A DNA stretch of 64,000 bases from Entoloma clypeatum (taxonomy: Eukaryota; Basidiomycota; Agaricomycetes; Agaricales; Entolomataceae), in the NCBI GenBank assembly GCA_963565915.1, contig OY751486.1, forward strand, positions 1,798,001 through 1,862,000. Reading direction: 5' to 3'. The translations under genes and the position numbers were made by a program. The notes beneath the pieces were generated by a model that searched no databases, was not told the origin of the DNA, and worked only from the letters and a program-made list of their open reading frames with translations. Below are positions 43,461 through 57,660 of this stretch, piece after piece; positions within the stretch are counted from its first letter, which is position 1; each line of letters begins with the position of its first letter.

Positions 43461-43956
43461 AAGCCGCTGCATCCCGAGGGTAAAACCCATCAGAACCTCC
43501 ATACCCATCAAATATGCGTTCGGTGAAGCAGGGCAGCCACAGCCTATAGCGTAGGGCGCATATTGCAATGTTTACTATCACGAGACAGGTGTGACCAAAA
43601 TCAAACCAACGGAAAACTCTGGGCTTCTTGAACAGAACTGCTGTTGGCGGTAGCTCTGACCATGATGAATGTCCTCCACCAGGTACGTGGACAGACAAAC
43701 AATTATTATTTTAATATGTGGATAAATGATTGATACAATATGATACATTATGTCGCAGAACTGAGAAATATTCATGGGCGATCAATGTGAAGGGGGCTGG
43801 TTATCTTGAATGGTTGCTAAAACTTTCCGCCGATGGGCCTTGAATCTGTTCATTAATGTTCCTTTCTTTGGCCGCTTTCCAGAAGTCAGATAGGTTGGAA
43901 AAATCTGACTGTTTGTGATGTGTCAGTACAACTTTGCTGAGCAAAGAGAAAGTAGA

Positions 43957-44708
43957 TTAGTCACCGATTCCATCAACATCGGGCTTTTCCTCTACTGCGT
44001 CGAGGAGCTCCATAAGACTCGCATAAAAGCCCTCGGAGTCTGTGACTTTGTCGGTTCGTGAAAAGACTGAGGACGAACTCAACGCAAATCGTATCTATCT
44101 CAATGTTGTTAGAAACTAAAAGACATACAGGTTCAGTGGATAACAACCTGGGTGGCAACATACGCAATTGAAGCAGGAGTGACTCTTGTCATGCCGTGAA
44201 TCCGAGCATTGCCAGACCTCGTAGCTTTAGGTTCCCTTTCAACAGAGCTTGGCGAGGTGAAGATATGTTTAAAACCCTGGGCACATGCATCAGTAGCTTC
44301 ACACAAGGGTTGAACAAGTAGATTTACATGTATCAATAAGCGATTCTCGAGAAATCCGTCCCAAGGATCTTCAACATTGTGCCTGCAATTGGCATACAGA
44401 AAAATGGGCCACTGGTCTCCTGGAACTTCCATCTCTCCGCTGCGTAGCTGTTCCTTGATTCTGAAGCAAATTATTTGTAAGCACCTCCCTTGTAGTGAAA
44501 CATGAGCTGACATTGGATTCGCCCAATCAAGCTCTGCTGGGCAGAGCAGAGATCCAGTTACATCATGTTGAAAGCCTCGATCTGATTTGATGTTGCGCGC
44601 GAGAGGTGGGCGCAGCGGTTGGTCGCGGGGGGTGATCCAATCGATAATTGGTCCTTTGAGACTCTTGGTGTCGTCCGACCTAGCACTTGTAGCACCTTTC
44701 TGAATCTT
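43957..44708 (-). CDS. DUF6698-type hypothetical protein
   Basis: Reading the minus strand from ~44708: TKSLKGPIIDWITPRDQPL, RPPLARNIKSDRGFQHDVTG, CPAELDW; intron; KEQLRSGEMEVPGDQWPIFL; HNVEDPWDGFL; intron; FKHIFTSPSSVEREPKATRS; GNARIHGMTRVTPASIAYVA; intron (GTTGTT...GATAG); RFALSSSSVFSRTDKVTDSE; stop at 43957. The order and motifs match, from memory, a protein expanded in Agaricomycetes with a DUF6698 domain and no known function. The C-terminus is short, lacking the usual WW/N-rich end, and the N-terminal exon is not identified, so the gene may be partial. Confidence 0.6.
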
Positions 44709-45390
44709 TTGAGGGAATCATTCTACTAATACATAAGCACAGACTCGGAGTGTGAGGACAAACCATCTCAGCAATATGGACTATGTCGTCTTCAACCCCG
44801 TTCACGATGCGATCCTCTAGGCCAGGAACGAGGAGGAGGAGGTCTTGGAATACACGAAATTCTCTTCGTTGTCTACACCTGAGATGAGGGAGTGCAACAA
44901 TGGCGAAGAGATTTAGACCTTACTGGAATGTAAAGTGTTCTTCTGGTTCATCGGCAAGCTCTCCCATACGAAGGAGACCATTCATAATTAAAGGGTGAAC
45001 ATTGCAAAGAGCATGGATGGTTCTTCCAAAGTGCCGGCCATGGTGGACCAATGGGTCTGCAATGCGGCTGTGGTCTCGTGAGTGTGTATCATATGGAGAG
45101 GCGTGTTTCAGCATATGGCTTTTTTCTTGGCCCTGGTGCAAGGACATCATCTTCCAGGCGGCGGCGAGATCCAGTGTTGGTGATAGGAACCTGTGATAGG
45201 TGAACTTCCATGAGAAATGAGGGGCGTTGCAGCGTGATACATGGTGGGTGATGCCAAAATATAAGGATGCGATGTTGAATGCGTCCAATCGAAACCTGGG
45301 AACTACGAACCTGGTGGGAATTTTGTGAAAAACCCACGACGTAGGAATATTCCCACATACTAGACGGTGATCTATTAGGCTACAAGACAT

Positions 45391-45397
45391 TATAAAA
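45391..45397 (+). promoter_or_regulatory. TATA box
   Basis: TATAAAA 55 bp before the ATG at 45452, in CATTATAAAAGGTCAACG. Confidence 0.6.
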
Positions 45398-45451
45398 GGT
45401 CAACGAGAGGATGGTCTCCTCCACACAAAACCTCCCACCTCCCTTCGAAGC

Positions 45452-46519
45452 ATGCCAATCTCGCCAGCTCTAACAGAACCATTCCTATTGGATTCCAGCC
45501 CTATCCTGGAGGTCTGGCTCAAACCCCCCACAAGTTCGATCGCTGTGAGCAGTCGCGGAAACCGTTATCTCCGCCAAATTTACAGCTCTCGGCATCAAGT
45601 CCTTGAATATGACCTTGACACGGGGTTGTTAGTCCCTTGGAAGTGGTGTGACTCCTCTTTGGCTCTGTCAATCCCCGGAGTGCTCACTTGCCATAAACTT
45701 GTTGCTAGGCCCACAACTGACGCGGGACAATGGCTGTCGCCGGCGCAATTACCCGATCATTGCATTAATCATCACCTCTCTGGACCTCGCTGCCTCTGTC
45801 AACTTGAAACTGAGGATAATCAGACCGCTTTGAAAGCCGAAGCATTGTTGCTTCGATTGACCAACAATGGGCCCCATTTTGGGGAGTACGTTGCAAAGTG
45901 CTTCACTTGTGGTTATTTTGGTTAGTCCAGAAGTTTCAAAGGTTTCCGAAACTCAATGCCGAATCTGTTCAGCACCGTTGGAGAGGATTTTTTGCCAGAA
46001 ATTGGGTTGCATCAGACCTCTTTCCTATCAACCGAATAGAGGTGCGTATCTGCTTCCTCTGAATGTGAGCCCCTTTGATTTACTGGCTTCACGGCGATTC
46101 TCTCAGCACATGACAGTCAAGGCGCTTCACAGCCGCGTTGCAACCCTTCCAACAGGCGGGGTCTCAAGAGGACCTACACACAACTCGGTGAGTATCATCT
46201 ATCCCATTCAAGTGGAAGAAAGCTTACACGTCGCTAACTTAAAGACCTTACGGAAACCTTCAATATACCAATGCGCCATCCACCCGCCCAACATCCGGCA
46301 TCAGAATCAGAAATCCTTCTCAAGTTGGACGACTATATGCAGCCTGGTTTATACGACGACGAGTTTAGAGCGCTGCTGAACAGATTGGCGAAATGCCCGT
46401 GTGGCTTGATCATGGCTCAACGAGTGTTCAAACAACACCGATGTCATCATAGATCTACTTTTCTCCGACCTCGTAAGAAAGCAAGATGTAGCAAAGCACC
46501 TTGGGAGGATTTAGTATAA
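45452..46519 (+). CDS. Hypothetical multi-exon protein with terminal Cys/His motif
   Basis: ATG at 45452 (AAGCATGCC). First exon ~150 residues (LKPPTSSIAVSSRGNRYLRQ). The next exon frame reads KFQRFPKLNAESVQHRWRGF and ARNWVASDLFPINRIE; then an intron 46044-46106; then RRGLKRTYTQL; intron (GTGAGT...TAAAG, ~46189-46245); then LTETFNIPMRHP and ESEILLKLDDYMQPGLYDDE, ending with CPCGLIMAQRVFKQHRCHHR, a possible zinc-binding end, stop 46519. Not all splice junctions keep frame in my hands (around 45890-45930 and 46040), so the model is approximate and frameshifts are possible. Function unknown. Divergent from the DUF6698 gene. Confidence 0.5.
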
Positions 46520-47236
46520 GCTAGGGTTTCAATAGTACGGAGCGTCTATTATGTTACTCGTCGATCATGCATTAGATTGGTTTTGCATCCTAAGTGCTTC
46601 GGCCTCATCTTGTCCCTATTGGCAGCATGCTTTTGCCCCTCTCTGCTCTTTCTCGACAATACAAAATTGTTGCTGAGGATGGAGCGTCTGTCGTAGTCTG
46701 GCATATCTGGATCTCATTTCACGAGTTTGGCCAAGGGAAAAGAAAAAGGAAACAGGGACATGACAATCGAGATTCTGACAGGTTAGAGTCTGCATCATTC
46801 GTTCACAGGTTTATAAAGCCTATGTACTGTTGTGCACCTCAAAGGCATCTTAACGCCCGTCGCCCGATGACCCTTTCTCGCCATCTTTGACCCGCCTGCA
46901 TGGGCAGAGCACAACAAACCTGATTTCCTTGAGGAGCTACCCCAGTGGAGCCGACAGAGTTTCCCGAGAGGCCGAGGTGGCGGCGCAATTTCTCCACTCG
47001 TGCCGGACCCAATCTCTCTGTTACTGGCCGGCGCCTTGAGTTTCGTCCTCGATGTCAAGCAGGGGGGTGGTTGCTCCTGATACTTTAGCACCCAGACTAC
47101 CGTGACTCAGGAGGCAACCTAGCCCAAGATATCAGGATTTGAGGCCCAGTGGGACCATGTACACGCTACCTTCTGGGTTGTGGACGACTCGGGCGGCGCG
47201 CTGCGGTTTTGCGGATACGTTAGAAATTTCATGAAA
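46520..47236. other. Intergenic, nothing supported
   Basis: No ORF with family character on either strand; it includes the 3' flanks of the converging 45452 and selenoprotein-O genes. Confidence 0.5.
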
Positions 47237-49875
<2,639 letters not shown>

Positions 49876-49959
49876 CGTCTGAACTGGTGGCCTAATATCA
49901 GTGGCTGTGTTGACCTCTTTCCACTGCCCGTTACCGTTACGTCCCCCTCCCCAATCTAG

Positions 49960-50251
49960 ATACCGAGCGCGAGTTGGACGACGCCTTCGACCCTCCTGAT
50001 AATGACGACGACGCAGATGAGGACACTCGCAACACCGTACCCACCCCCGTTCCTGGTATGACTTTGAGCGCAAATACGATTATCCGCCCCCAGGCTGTCC
50101 GCCATGCCCCACTTCACGAGTCCTTCCCAACGACCACGGCAACTCCAATGGTCTTCTGCCCACAGCTCCTCCAGCTGCTCCGTCTGCCCCAAGACCATCT
50201 GCCTCTCGTCGTGCTGTCGGCGCACTCCTTTACGTCCGCGTCCCGATCTGA
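49960..50251 (+). pseudogene. N-terminal remnant of an unidentified conserved host protein
   Basis: After an acceptor CTAG (49959) the frame reads ELDDAFDPPDNDDDADEDTR then VPTPVPG; after a one-base shift it continues YDFERKYDYPPPGCPPCP, PNDHGNSNGLLPTAPPAAP and AVGALLYVRVPI, stop 50249. Acidic then Pro-rich and Tyr-rich, typical of a cytoplasmic N-terminus of a membrane protein, but I cannot name it. The frame change and the missing continuation point to a remnant. Opposite-strand frames here are weaker. Confidence 0.4.
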
Positions 50252-50412
50252 CGGTGGGGAGACAGACCAGAGTAAAAGCCTGCTACGTCAAGGATAGGGA
50301 ATAGATGTGGGATCGCATTCATCCTTGAGGCGCGCGTCTCAGCCGAGATCAATATCGTATATGTACTCTCCGACTCCAACAACCAGTCCTGTGGACGCCA
50401 GTCAGTGCTAGG

Positions 50413-51114
50413 GCGGTGGATCCGTGTCATTGCGCCCATCTTCATCCAAACAAGGAACATATGAGTTCGTCCGGGTAAACCGGCCCAAGATGTCGCCGCC
50501 ACAGACTCCAAACAAGGAACGTGCTCAACCTTATGTTCCTGAAGCTCGTTCAGGATCTCGGACTCCTTTCCAAGGCCGCGTGCGCGCCACGTATCCTTCA
50601 AGGAGTACCTCCATCGAGTCTTGATTTTGTATACAGGGCATGTACGCGTTGCTCGTCCAGTCAATGAGCGGGCATCGGCCATGCAGCCCCAAGCGATGAA
50701 CTCCCACTCTTCCAGTTTATCGTCCCACACCTTCAGCGCGCTGATAGGACGCACCTCGCTGTTCTGATACTCGGAGAGGCATTCCTCTGCAAGCTTGGTC
50801 TCCTCAGACGTCGCCGTGCGCACGGTGGGATCACGGCCACGATGGGCAGCATCGAGATATACGAGAAGCGCCAGAGAAATTCGACGAGATAGTGGCCCTC
50901 TTTGCCATACTTGAAGCTGCGTGAGGCCATGGCGCCAACGTGGTCCCACCGGATGAACCTGGCGGTGCTGGCGCGTGCACCACTCAGTGGCATAGCTCGT
51001 TCGCAGTACAACGCCAGCAACACTCCTCGTTGTCAACACCCACCCCTTCAACATCGTCTGATACGGTGAGCCCCGTACCATCATGCCAAGCCTGAAACAC
51101 TGACCGTTGAACAC
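50413..51114 (-). pseudogene. FunK1-type fungal kinase fragment
   Basis: Minus-strand pieces in two frames: ARFIRWDHVGAMASRSFKYG and LVEFLWRFSYIS, then DPTVRTATSEETKLAEECL, MADARSLTGRATRTCPVYK, YSLKDTWRARGLGKESEIL, and VCGGDILGRF. These match the N-terminal half of FunK1 kinases, an Agaricomycete-specific family. The LKDTW motif is present, but the catalytic loop (HRD-type) is not found before the sequence decays at ~50400. The frame change near 50860 and missing C-terminus make this a fragment. Confidence 0.65.
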
Positions 51115-51155
51115 AATCTTGTTCCACAGACCCGCACGTTCTTCCTGTTACCACC

Positions 51156-51800
51156 ATGTTCGCCTAAACGCACTGGGTCTCCCCCAAACCTCATCACCTA
51201 ACTCGCCTCCCATCCAACTAGGTCTGAACCTTACGACCCATATGTTCCCCGAAACGGCGCCGGCTCGAACCAGCAGGCAAAGACAGCAGCGATACAGGCG
51301 TGCGGATAGCCGATACTGTTGGGATCATGAAAGAGAACATCACGAAGGTGGCGGAACCAGGCGAAAGGCTGAATTCACTGCAAGACAAGACCGGTGAGTT
51401 TTCCAGAGCACAGGGAAGCGCTCAGCTTTCTTGTCGTGCACTGCGCGTTTGGTCAAGCCCATGACTGACGATCACTCAACTTAGACAATCCGCACAAGGG
51501 TTCCGTCGTGGTGCAAATCGAGTACGCAAGGTAAGATATCTTCTATACAGTTCTTACAGCATGACTGATCTGTGTCACTTCCAGAATATGTGGTAAGCTT
51601 TCATGTCGATATTTGTTCCCCGCACTATGTAATTTTTCATTTGCCTCAAGGTGGAAGGACATGAAGGTATGTTGATTTGAAAAACTTGAAACTTGAGCTT
51701 CCTCTGAAAGACATACTAGATGCGTATTATCATTGGTGTAGTTGTCGCAGTCATCATTGCCATCATAGTCATCTCCATTGTGAAGGCGACAGGAAAATAA
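51156..51800 (+). pseudogene. Synaptobrevin/VAMP-type R-SNARE, frameshifted
   Basis: Six exons: 51156-51157 (AT), 51222-51393, 51485-51530, 51585-51592, 51651-51666, 51720-51800. The start codon is split by the first intron (AT|G TCT GAA CCT). Order: [26 protein letters not shown] motif [46 protein letters not shown], and the tail anchor MRIIIGVVVAVIIAIIVISI with VKATGK and a stop. The vesicle SNARE that drives exocytosis is tail-anchored like this. Two faults: a one-base shift before VRIADT (~51300) and loss of ten bases in exon 3 (DN...AQGF). Splice sites all look canonical, so this is a recently damaged copy or has sequence errors. Confidence 0.85.
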
Positions 51801-51869
51801 TCCGCCGTTACCCACAGCGCCACCCTCCGACCACCTCATTCTCCTGTGTTGTATCTATGCATCATACTA

Positions 51870-52592
51870 CTCTAATTCTCTGCCCCTCTGCATGTCGCTG
51901 TCCGCGGCACTCGGTTTGCTTGTGGCTGTTGTCGTTCTCGAACACCCAGGAAGCGAGTTTATCAGGCGTGGCAGGGGCATCAGGGTCCCGAAACGGATCG
52001 GACGAATCATCGGGTTTGAACCCAAGGTGGAGCTTGAGTTCCCCGAACTGCGTCTTCTTTTCGCGTCCGTGTTCACGGTGTTGAGGTACATGATTGGGGC
52101 GGGCTTGATTTTATGACCCTTGTAGGAGTCGTGATCCGGGCAGTCCGCTAAGATTGGTGGAGAACGGTCTCACGAAACGTGGATACATGTGCTTCTCGTT
52201 GGAACTGCGTCGAAAGCATCGGAGGGAACGCTGGGCGTTGGCACGGTGGCTGGCGGCAAGATCATCGAGGAACTGTTGTACAGGCATGGCTCCCACCCCT
52301 CCCACCCCTCCCACCCCAAGACGTCGAAGAGAATCAGCCATTCTTCGGCGGGTTCCCTCAGCACTTTGTATGCTCTTTTCGTAGCCGCACAAGGTCGCTG
52401 CTTTGGGGGAGAACGATTGATTGAGACCTCTAAAAGTGGGGCAAGGATTGCCTTTGTCAGAGGGCTTCTGTGATGACAATGGTGTGTAGATTCAGTCGTG
52501 TTCGCCCCTGTGCCGCGGATGTTGGGAACAACCTCGGATGGGCTCTTACGAGCTGGAAGTACAGTGATTGAAAGAGAGATATTACTATGCAT
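51870..52592 (-). pseudogene. Conserved-looking host gene, unidentified, with stop and frame change
   Basis: Minus frame: RAYKVLREPAEEWLILFDVL, then YNSSSMILPPATVPTPSVPS, DAFDAVPTRSTCIHVS, a TGA at ~52170, SPPILADCPDHDSYKGHKIK, MYLNTVNTDA, then in another frame FGELKLHLGFKPDDSSDPFR and PDAPATPDKLASWVFEND. The protein-like text in consecutive frames suggests one gene with a nonsense codon and an indel. A 9-bp tandem (CCCACCCCT x3, 52289-52316) lies inside. Family not recognised. Confidence 0.4.
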
Positions 52593-52824
52593 ACTTGCTG
52601 ATGCTAGTCATCAGAACGTCGTCTGCTGTAACACTAATTTGCGTCTGCAATTGTCTCCCGGGTTTGCGAATTTGAGCCACGAGGTTTTCAAATCCTTTTC
52701 CCTCCCTATCTCTTCTTTTGTAGCTTTTATAGTTCACATGCGTGCCAGTTAAGGGGCGCGCACTGCCCAGCGCATACCCAATAAACTCTCTCTGATACAT
52801 ATATATTGATGCAGGTCGAGTCTA

Positions 52825-53085
52825 CTACCAAGAAAGGGTGCGAGATTGATCAATGAAGCGAGGAGGATCATAGCTACTCTCGTCTGAAGAACTATTGGAT
52901 ATGAGGGATGCTATATCTGATGGGTTCGATGGATCATGCCCCTGCTCTTCCTTCAGTTTTAAGCGCGTAAGTCGGGCAATCTGTCGCTCAATGTCCTCAT
53001 ATTCCTTATTGGCACGGTGTAATGCTCTCTGGGAATGAACAAATGCCTCCTGCGTTGTCTGTGCTCTTGCAAACTGATCCTGCAT
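52825..53085 (-). CDS. Coiled-coil hypothetical protein, C-terminal part
   Basis: 86 codons with MQDQFARAQTTQEAFVHSQR and NKEYEDIERQIARLTRLKLK, a coiled coil, followed by a Ser/Asp-rich end. Open upstream to ~53110 (RQAKEKE). A first exon probably lies further right but is not resolved. Confidence 0.4.
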   Translation of the reverse strand: MQDQFARAQTTQEAFVHSQRALHRANKEYEDIERQIARLTRLKLKEEQGHDPSNPSDIASLISNSSSDESSYDPPRFIDQSRTLSW

Positions 53086-53099
53086 CTCTTTCTCCTTGG

Positions 53100-54640
53100 C
53101 CTGTCTGTGATTGGAAATATGTTCTCTTCAACGATGAGCGACTGACAAGAGTTCGTCTATGGGTGAGGTATGTGTTATGTGAGGACCAGCAGTCGCATCA
53201 AATAGTACTGGAATCTTGAGCAGGTTGGCTAGATCCATGAGGAACAGGGTGATAGTAGAATGCTCACCTTTTTGTGAGGCGGGGTGGGTAAACATGCCGC
53301 GGGCGGCCGCACATCAGCTTGTGGATCCGTTGAAACCTTGATAGATAACAAAGCTGTAGATGAGTGTATAAATGTAATAAATCATCGACATACATTTACT
53401 GGAGAGCTACAAGTACCTTTTTAAATAGTCGTGGAGGTCAGGGGACTCGGAGCCTTGATATGTACCATCAGACTAAGGGCTGACATAAATCAATGCTTAT
53501 ATTGGGGGGACATACCTGTTGAACATGGGTATCTTCAGGCCAGCAGGGGCCCGTGGTTGGAGTGGGAGGTTTTCCCGGGGTCTTCAGTGGCATTCAAATC
53601 AGTGAAGAATACATTTCCGTCTTCATGGAGCACCAGACTGACCGTGCGTTTATTTGGCTTCAGAGGCAGGATGCGGTTCAAAAATAATTTGAAATTGAAG
53701 GGTGCTGATTCCATTGAGGGAAAGAACAGACTGAGAAAGTTAAGTAAAGCGGCGTTCACTTGTCAAGAAACTGCCACTTGTGCATCTTCAATTCTCGGAG
53801 ACGAAGCCCACCATGTGCATATAATCCGGGAATTTCCGAGACCATGATGTTGGACGCAGGCCTTCAGCACTTGTTAAAGTTCGGTTCGACATCAGTTCAT
53901 CCCTTCTCGTGATACATTCAACTATCATCACAACCCCATCTGAATGGCGCAGTATGCTTCAAAATCGGGGCGCTGTCAACGAATCTGTCACTCGCCAGGC
54001 CCTAAGAACATACAACAATCCGATGTAATCCAGGAAACCCAAATTTATCATCTCATGTGTTTCATTGCAGTGAAACAGCCCCACTGATCAGGCATAATTT
54101 GGGCTTTTCCAAGTAGAACAACCGAGAATTCAAGCCACCGCAACCTCCATCTTCCATAGGTGTGTCTGATATGCCAGCTTCACACTTCCCACCGTGCTTC
54201 CTTTCTTCAATATCTGTCGAAGTTTGTTGGATTTGACATCTCTCAGGCTTCCGTCCGACTTCCTTATGATAGATCTGATGCCGTCAACCATTCACTTTTC
54301 TGTCATTAAACGACTGCATGCCGTCCTCGAGGTGGACGAATGGCAAAGCTTAATAATCCATACTTGGACTAACCTGTCGGAACATGGGGGGCCTCTACAT
54401 ACTTGACCATGCAATCGTCTTTGCCGAAGTACATTATTCAAGTAAGTCTTATGTTCTTCTTGCCTTTCTCCATGGCCAATAACCTGAATGTATCTCATGA
54501 TGCCACGCTTCCAGGTCATGGGTTGGTTCAGTGAGAAGCTTGACACCTGGAATAGGTATAGTACCATCGAGACAAAGATTCATTAAACTGGGTCATTTGG
54601 GCAAATCTTGTGGAGGATCTGATGTGGCCGCAACCGTCGC
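53100..54640. other. No gene supported
   Basis: Short ORFs exist (e.g. plus 53431-53847, minus 53759-53535), but none has family character or splice support. CCAT-rich and pyrimidine-rich stretches at ~53880-54130. Confidence 0.4.
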
Positions 54641-54730
54641 GTCTTGCATAATGATGCATCCAACCAACCCATAGATCGTCCACTTAAAAACCGCCGCGAG
54701 CGAAGTTTCCAGGTTTCAGAACCCCATATC

Positions 54731-56570
54731 ATGTCCATTGACGGCGGCCCAGTCGCTATGCATCCTGCAGGTGCAGACTTCTGTCCATCTGACCCCAGGC
54801 TGGGACCCACCATCGTCTCATATGCAAACTATGCAGCTGCGATCCACAACCAGGACACCCGCGATACTCTCCATGCAAGATTTCCCAACTTGCAGCAGGA
54901 ACCCCCTGCACTTCCAGCTTGGGCCGAGAGCCCCATCTCTCCCAATCCCGATGCCAACACCCTCGCTGCTATCTGCAGTCCATCAGACTCCACCATTGCT
55001 CTCTCCCACCCACTCCCTTCATTCATCGTACCATCAACTGCTAACTTTGGCGACATTTTTGATTTCTCAGCCATCCCGGAGATCTTGGATCTGGACATAG
55101 AGATGGCATTCGATGTCATGCTCCCTGATACGTCTGACATAGACAGAATGGCAATTGATTTCCCCCTGGAGCTGGTTGCGCCTCACAAGCCTGCCCATGT
55201 GGCCATCCTGACCCACCATTTTCTTGATATTGTACGGGCGCCTGACAATGACCACGAGAAAGCCGAGGTGATCAGCACTTTTTTTGACTCTCTGGATGCT
55301 TTAAGCAAAGACGCGCGCTACCTTCATGGCATGGCAAACCTCGTAAAACTTTCTCTAGTTCTAACAACTTTCGACAAGCCTTATCTTGGCTGGGAATCAT
55401 CATCCACTGTCAACATCCCTGCTTGGCAAACCTTAGTGATAGAACGATTTTCGCCCTGCTATAACTTTCGGCTTGAACAGCTGAGTGCGTATTCCGCCGC
55501 TACAGGCAAAAATACCCAGAAGTTCCATCCCGAATTTTGTGAGTTGCACCTTGGTTAATGTACAATATTGCCTCATTTCCCATTGTCAGGCACGATCGAT
55601 AGCCTTTCTACGACCATCTTTCTTTTGTGCCTTGCGCCGTCCCGCTTCCATGCTAGCATCCTGAACGCGGTCAGGCAGGATGTCATTTCAGATGCCTGGC
55701 TAGCTCAAGGGGTAGAGACTTCGCTTGGTGTGATGCTCCCTTCCAGTTGCCCCAACGAGATGACGAGAAAACGTGTCCTTGACGTGTCGCTAGCTATCAT
55801 TGATAAGCTCGAGCATTTCAAAAACAATCCGAGATCAGCACTGAAGAACGTATGTCTCCCCTTTCGCAGGCCCCCTGGCTGCCTCAGAATTGTCTGCTAA
55901 TAATGATCCCAGGACTCAGGAAGCTTCGCCGTTGATCCTATGCACCGGCAACTTATCGCAATATACCGGCGATTATTTTGGAACAGTGCAGTAGAGGACT
56001 TTTCTAAGCCTGTTGCCTCGCATGTACAAGACCTGGCCAAGGCCTGGCCAAGAGCTCTACCAGTCGGAATACCATGGCCATTTGTGGAATATGTACCTGT
56101 AGAGAGCTATTTGCTCGTGGTCGTGGCAGTAGGTGCCGTTTTGCGCACAGATGGATTTTTTCTGATTGGTGCAACACTTCTGGCAGGCATATGCAGCGCT
56201 CCAGGAAGTTGTTACGTGGTTGAACAACCAGAGCGACAAGAATCTCAACAAGCCTATAGACCTGCTAAAATTATTATCGAGGAAGGCTATCCGCCACGAC
56301 TTCGAGGATTACTCTACCTGGTATCGCACACTACAGAAGTCAATCATTGCATGCCCCGATGTAACTGCGGATATCATCTGTTATATCTCGCAATATATTT
56401 CCATCTCGTGCGTTTTCTCTACAACATGAGTCTGAGATTTTTAACATTGAATGAACAGCAATGAGAGTGATACGGAGCCTGATATTTCTGAAGCTGAAGA
56501 TGATGGCCCTGTTTACACTACTGTAGCCCATCTCCTCCATCACTGGGTTGAACCACGGGTTCCAGTCTAA
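54731..56570 (+). CDS. Multi-exon hypothetical protein
   Basis: ATG at 54731 (MSIDGGPVAMHPAGADFCPS), first exon to 55538; intron GTGAGT...GTCAG (55539-55589) rejoins in frame (EFCTIDSLSTTIFLLCLAPS). A further exon follows to KNNPRSALKN; intron GTATGT...CCCAG; then DPMHRQLIAIYRRLFWNSAV and DFSKPVASHVQDLA. Later in another frame FWQAYAALQEVVTWLNNQSD, DFEDYSTWYRTLQ and PDVTADIICYISQYIS, a last intron, and ESDTEPDISEAEDDGPVY, stop 56568. The segment 56030-56160 does not read well in any frame, so a frameshift or unresolved intron is likely there. I recall similar ISQYIS / SRKAIRHDF text in expanded Agaricomycete families, function unknown. Confidence 0.55.
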
Positions 56571-57660
56571 GTGTGGGTCAAGAAAAAGTGACATTCCATG
56601 TTTTGCAACAACATCAAGAGTAGTTACCAATGTGCATTGTATTTGTATTTGTGTTGAAAATAGTTCTGAGTCCAGCAACTGAGATTGACCCATACATTGC
56701 ACCAACCCTCCACCGTAACTGTACAAACTTGCCAAGTCCTTGACGTTTCCTACAGCATTGCAGCCTGGATTCATGAACTGTCAGGGATTGTACCCAATGA
56801 GCACCTTCAGTGTCGACCTGAGCGTAGCATATTGAACATATTCAGCTCATGCTTGATGTAAAACGGCTCTATAACGCGACTTACAACTGGCGACTTCGGA
56901 AGTACTATTAGGCATGAGCAACATAGTCAAGTCAGGCGTTCGAATCGTCGCGGCAATGTGCAGTGCTTTTCTTTTTTGACCAATCTGTCCGAAGACGCAT
57001 GAGCTATGTAGAAGCAAGACGGGTCAAGTGCGGACAAGAGCCCATCCCAGGCCCGTACCCTGTAGACTTCCTTCACATTATACTCGAAGAAATAGACATA
57101 TATATCGCACACCTCAAGCTGAGTTTCGCAGCAAGACAACCCCAGGGCGATGTGGCACGATTTTGCTGGGAAGTGACAGATTAGAGCGCATATAGTGAAG
57201 ACCGAAATAAACACACCATTTTACGGCCAGAGAACACCTCGTATTATCGGTGGAACATGTGCAATTAACTTTGAGGGGCTGGAGATAGGGGCTGTGTCGT
57301 AGGATAGAAATGCGGGAGGCGGGAAAATCGCTGGCGGGACGGGAATGATGGTGGGAAGAGGAATACGGGAGGGGGAAAGGAAGAATACACGATGCGGCGG
57401 GACGGGCTTCAGAGTAGGCACGAGTGACTTGGGTATGAAAGGACGTTCGTTGCTGAGAGGAACTTTTCTGCGCACGTCGAACTTTGTCCGATGATCTTGT
57501 TGGCCCACAGAAGCAGCTTGGCCATAGCTCGAGGGCACAGCTCATTTCGTTTTCACTAGGCGCTTGAAATTTTCGTCTCTTGCATGGGGACGACGTGGAT
57601 AGCGAGGTGGGGGCGACAGTTAGAAGATCAGATCCAACCATCGTCACATGTCACGCTTGA
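56571..57660. other. No gene firmly supported
   Basis: A minus ORF from ATG 57647 (MTMVGSDLLTVAPTSLSTSS, then RRKFQAPSE) changes frame near 57500 into a Pro-rich stretch (PPAIFPPPAFLSYDTAPISS) ending 57221. It could be a small gene; evidence is weak. Confidence 0.3.
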
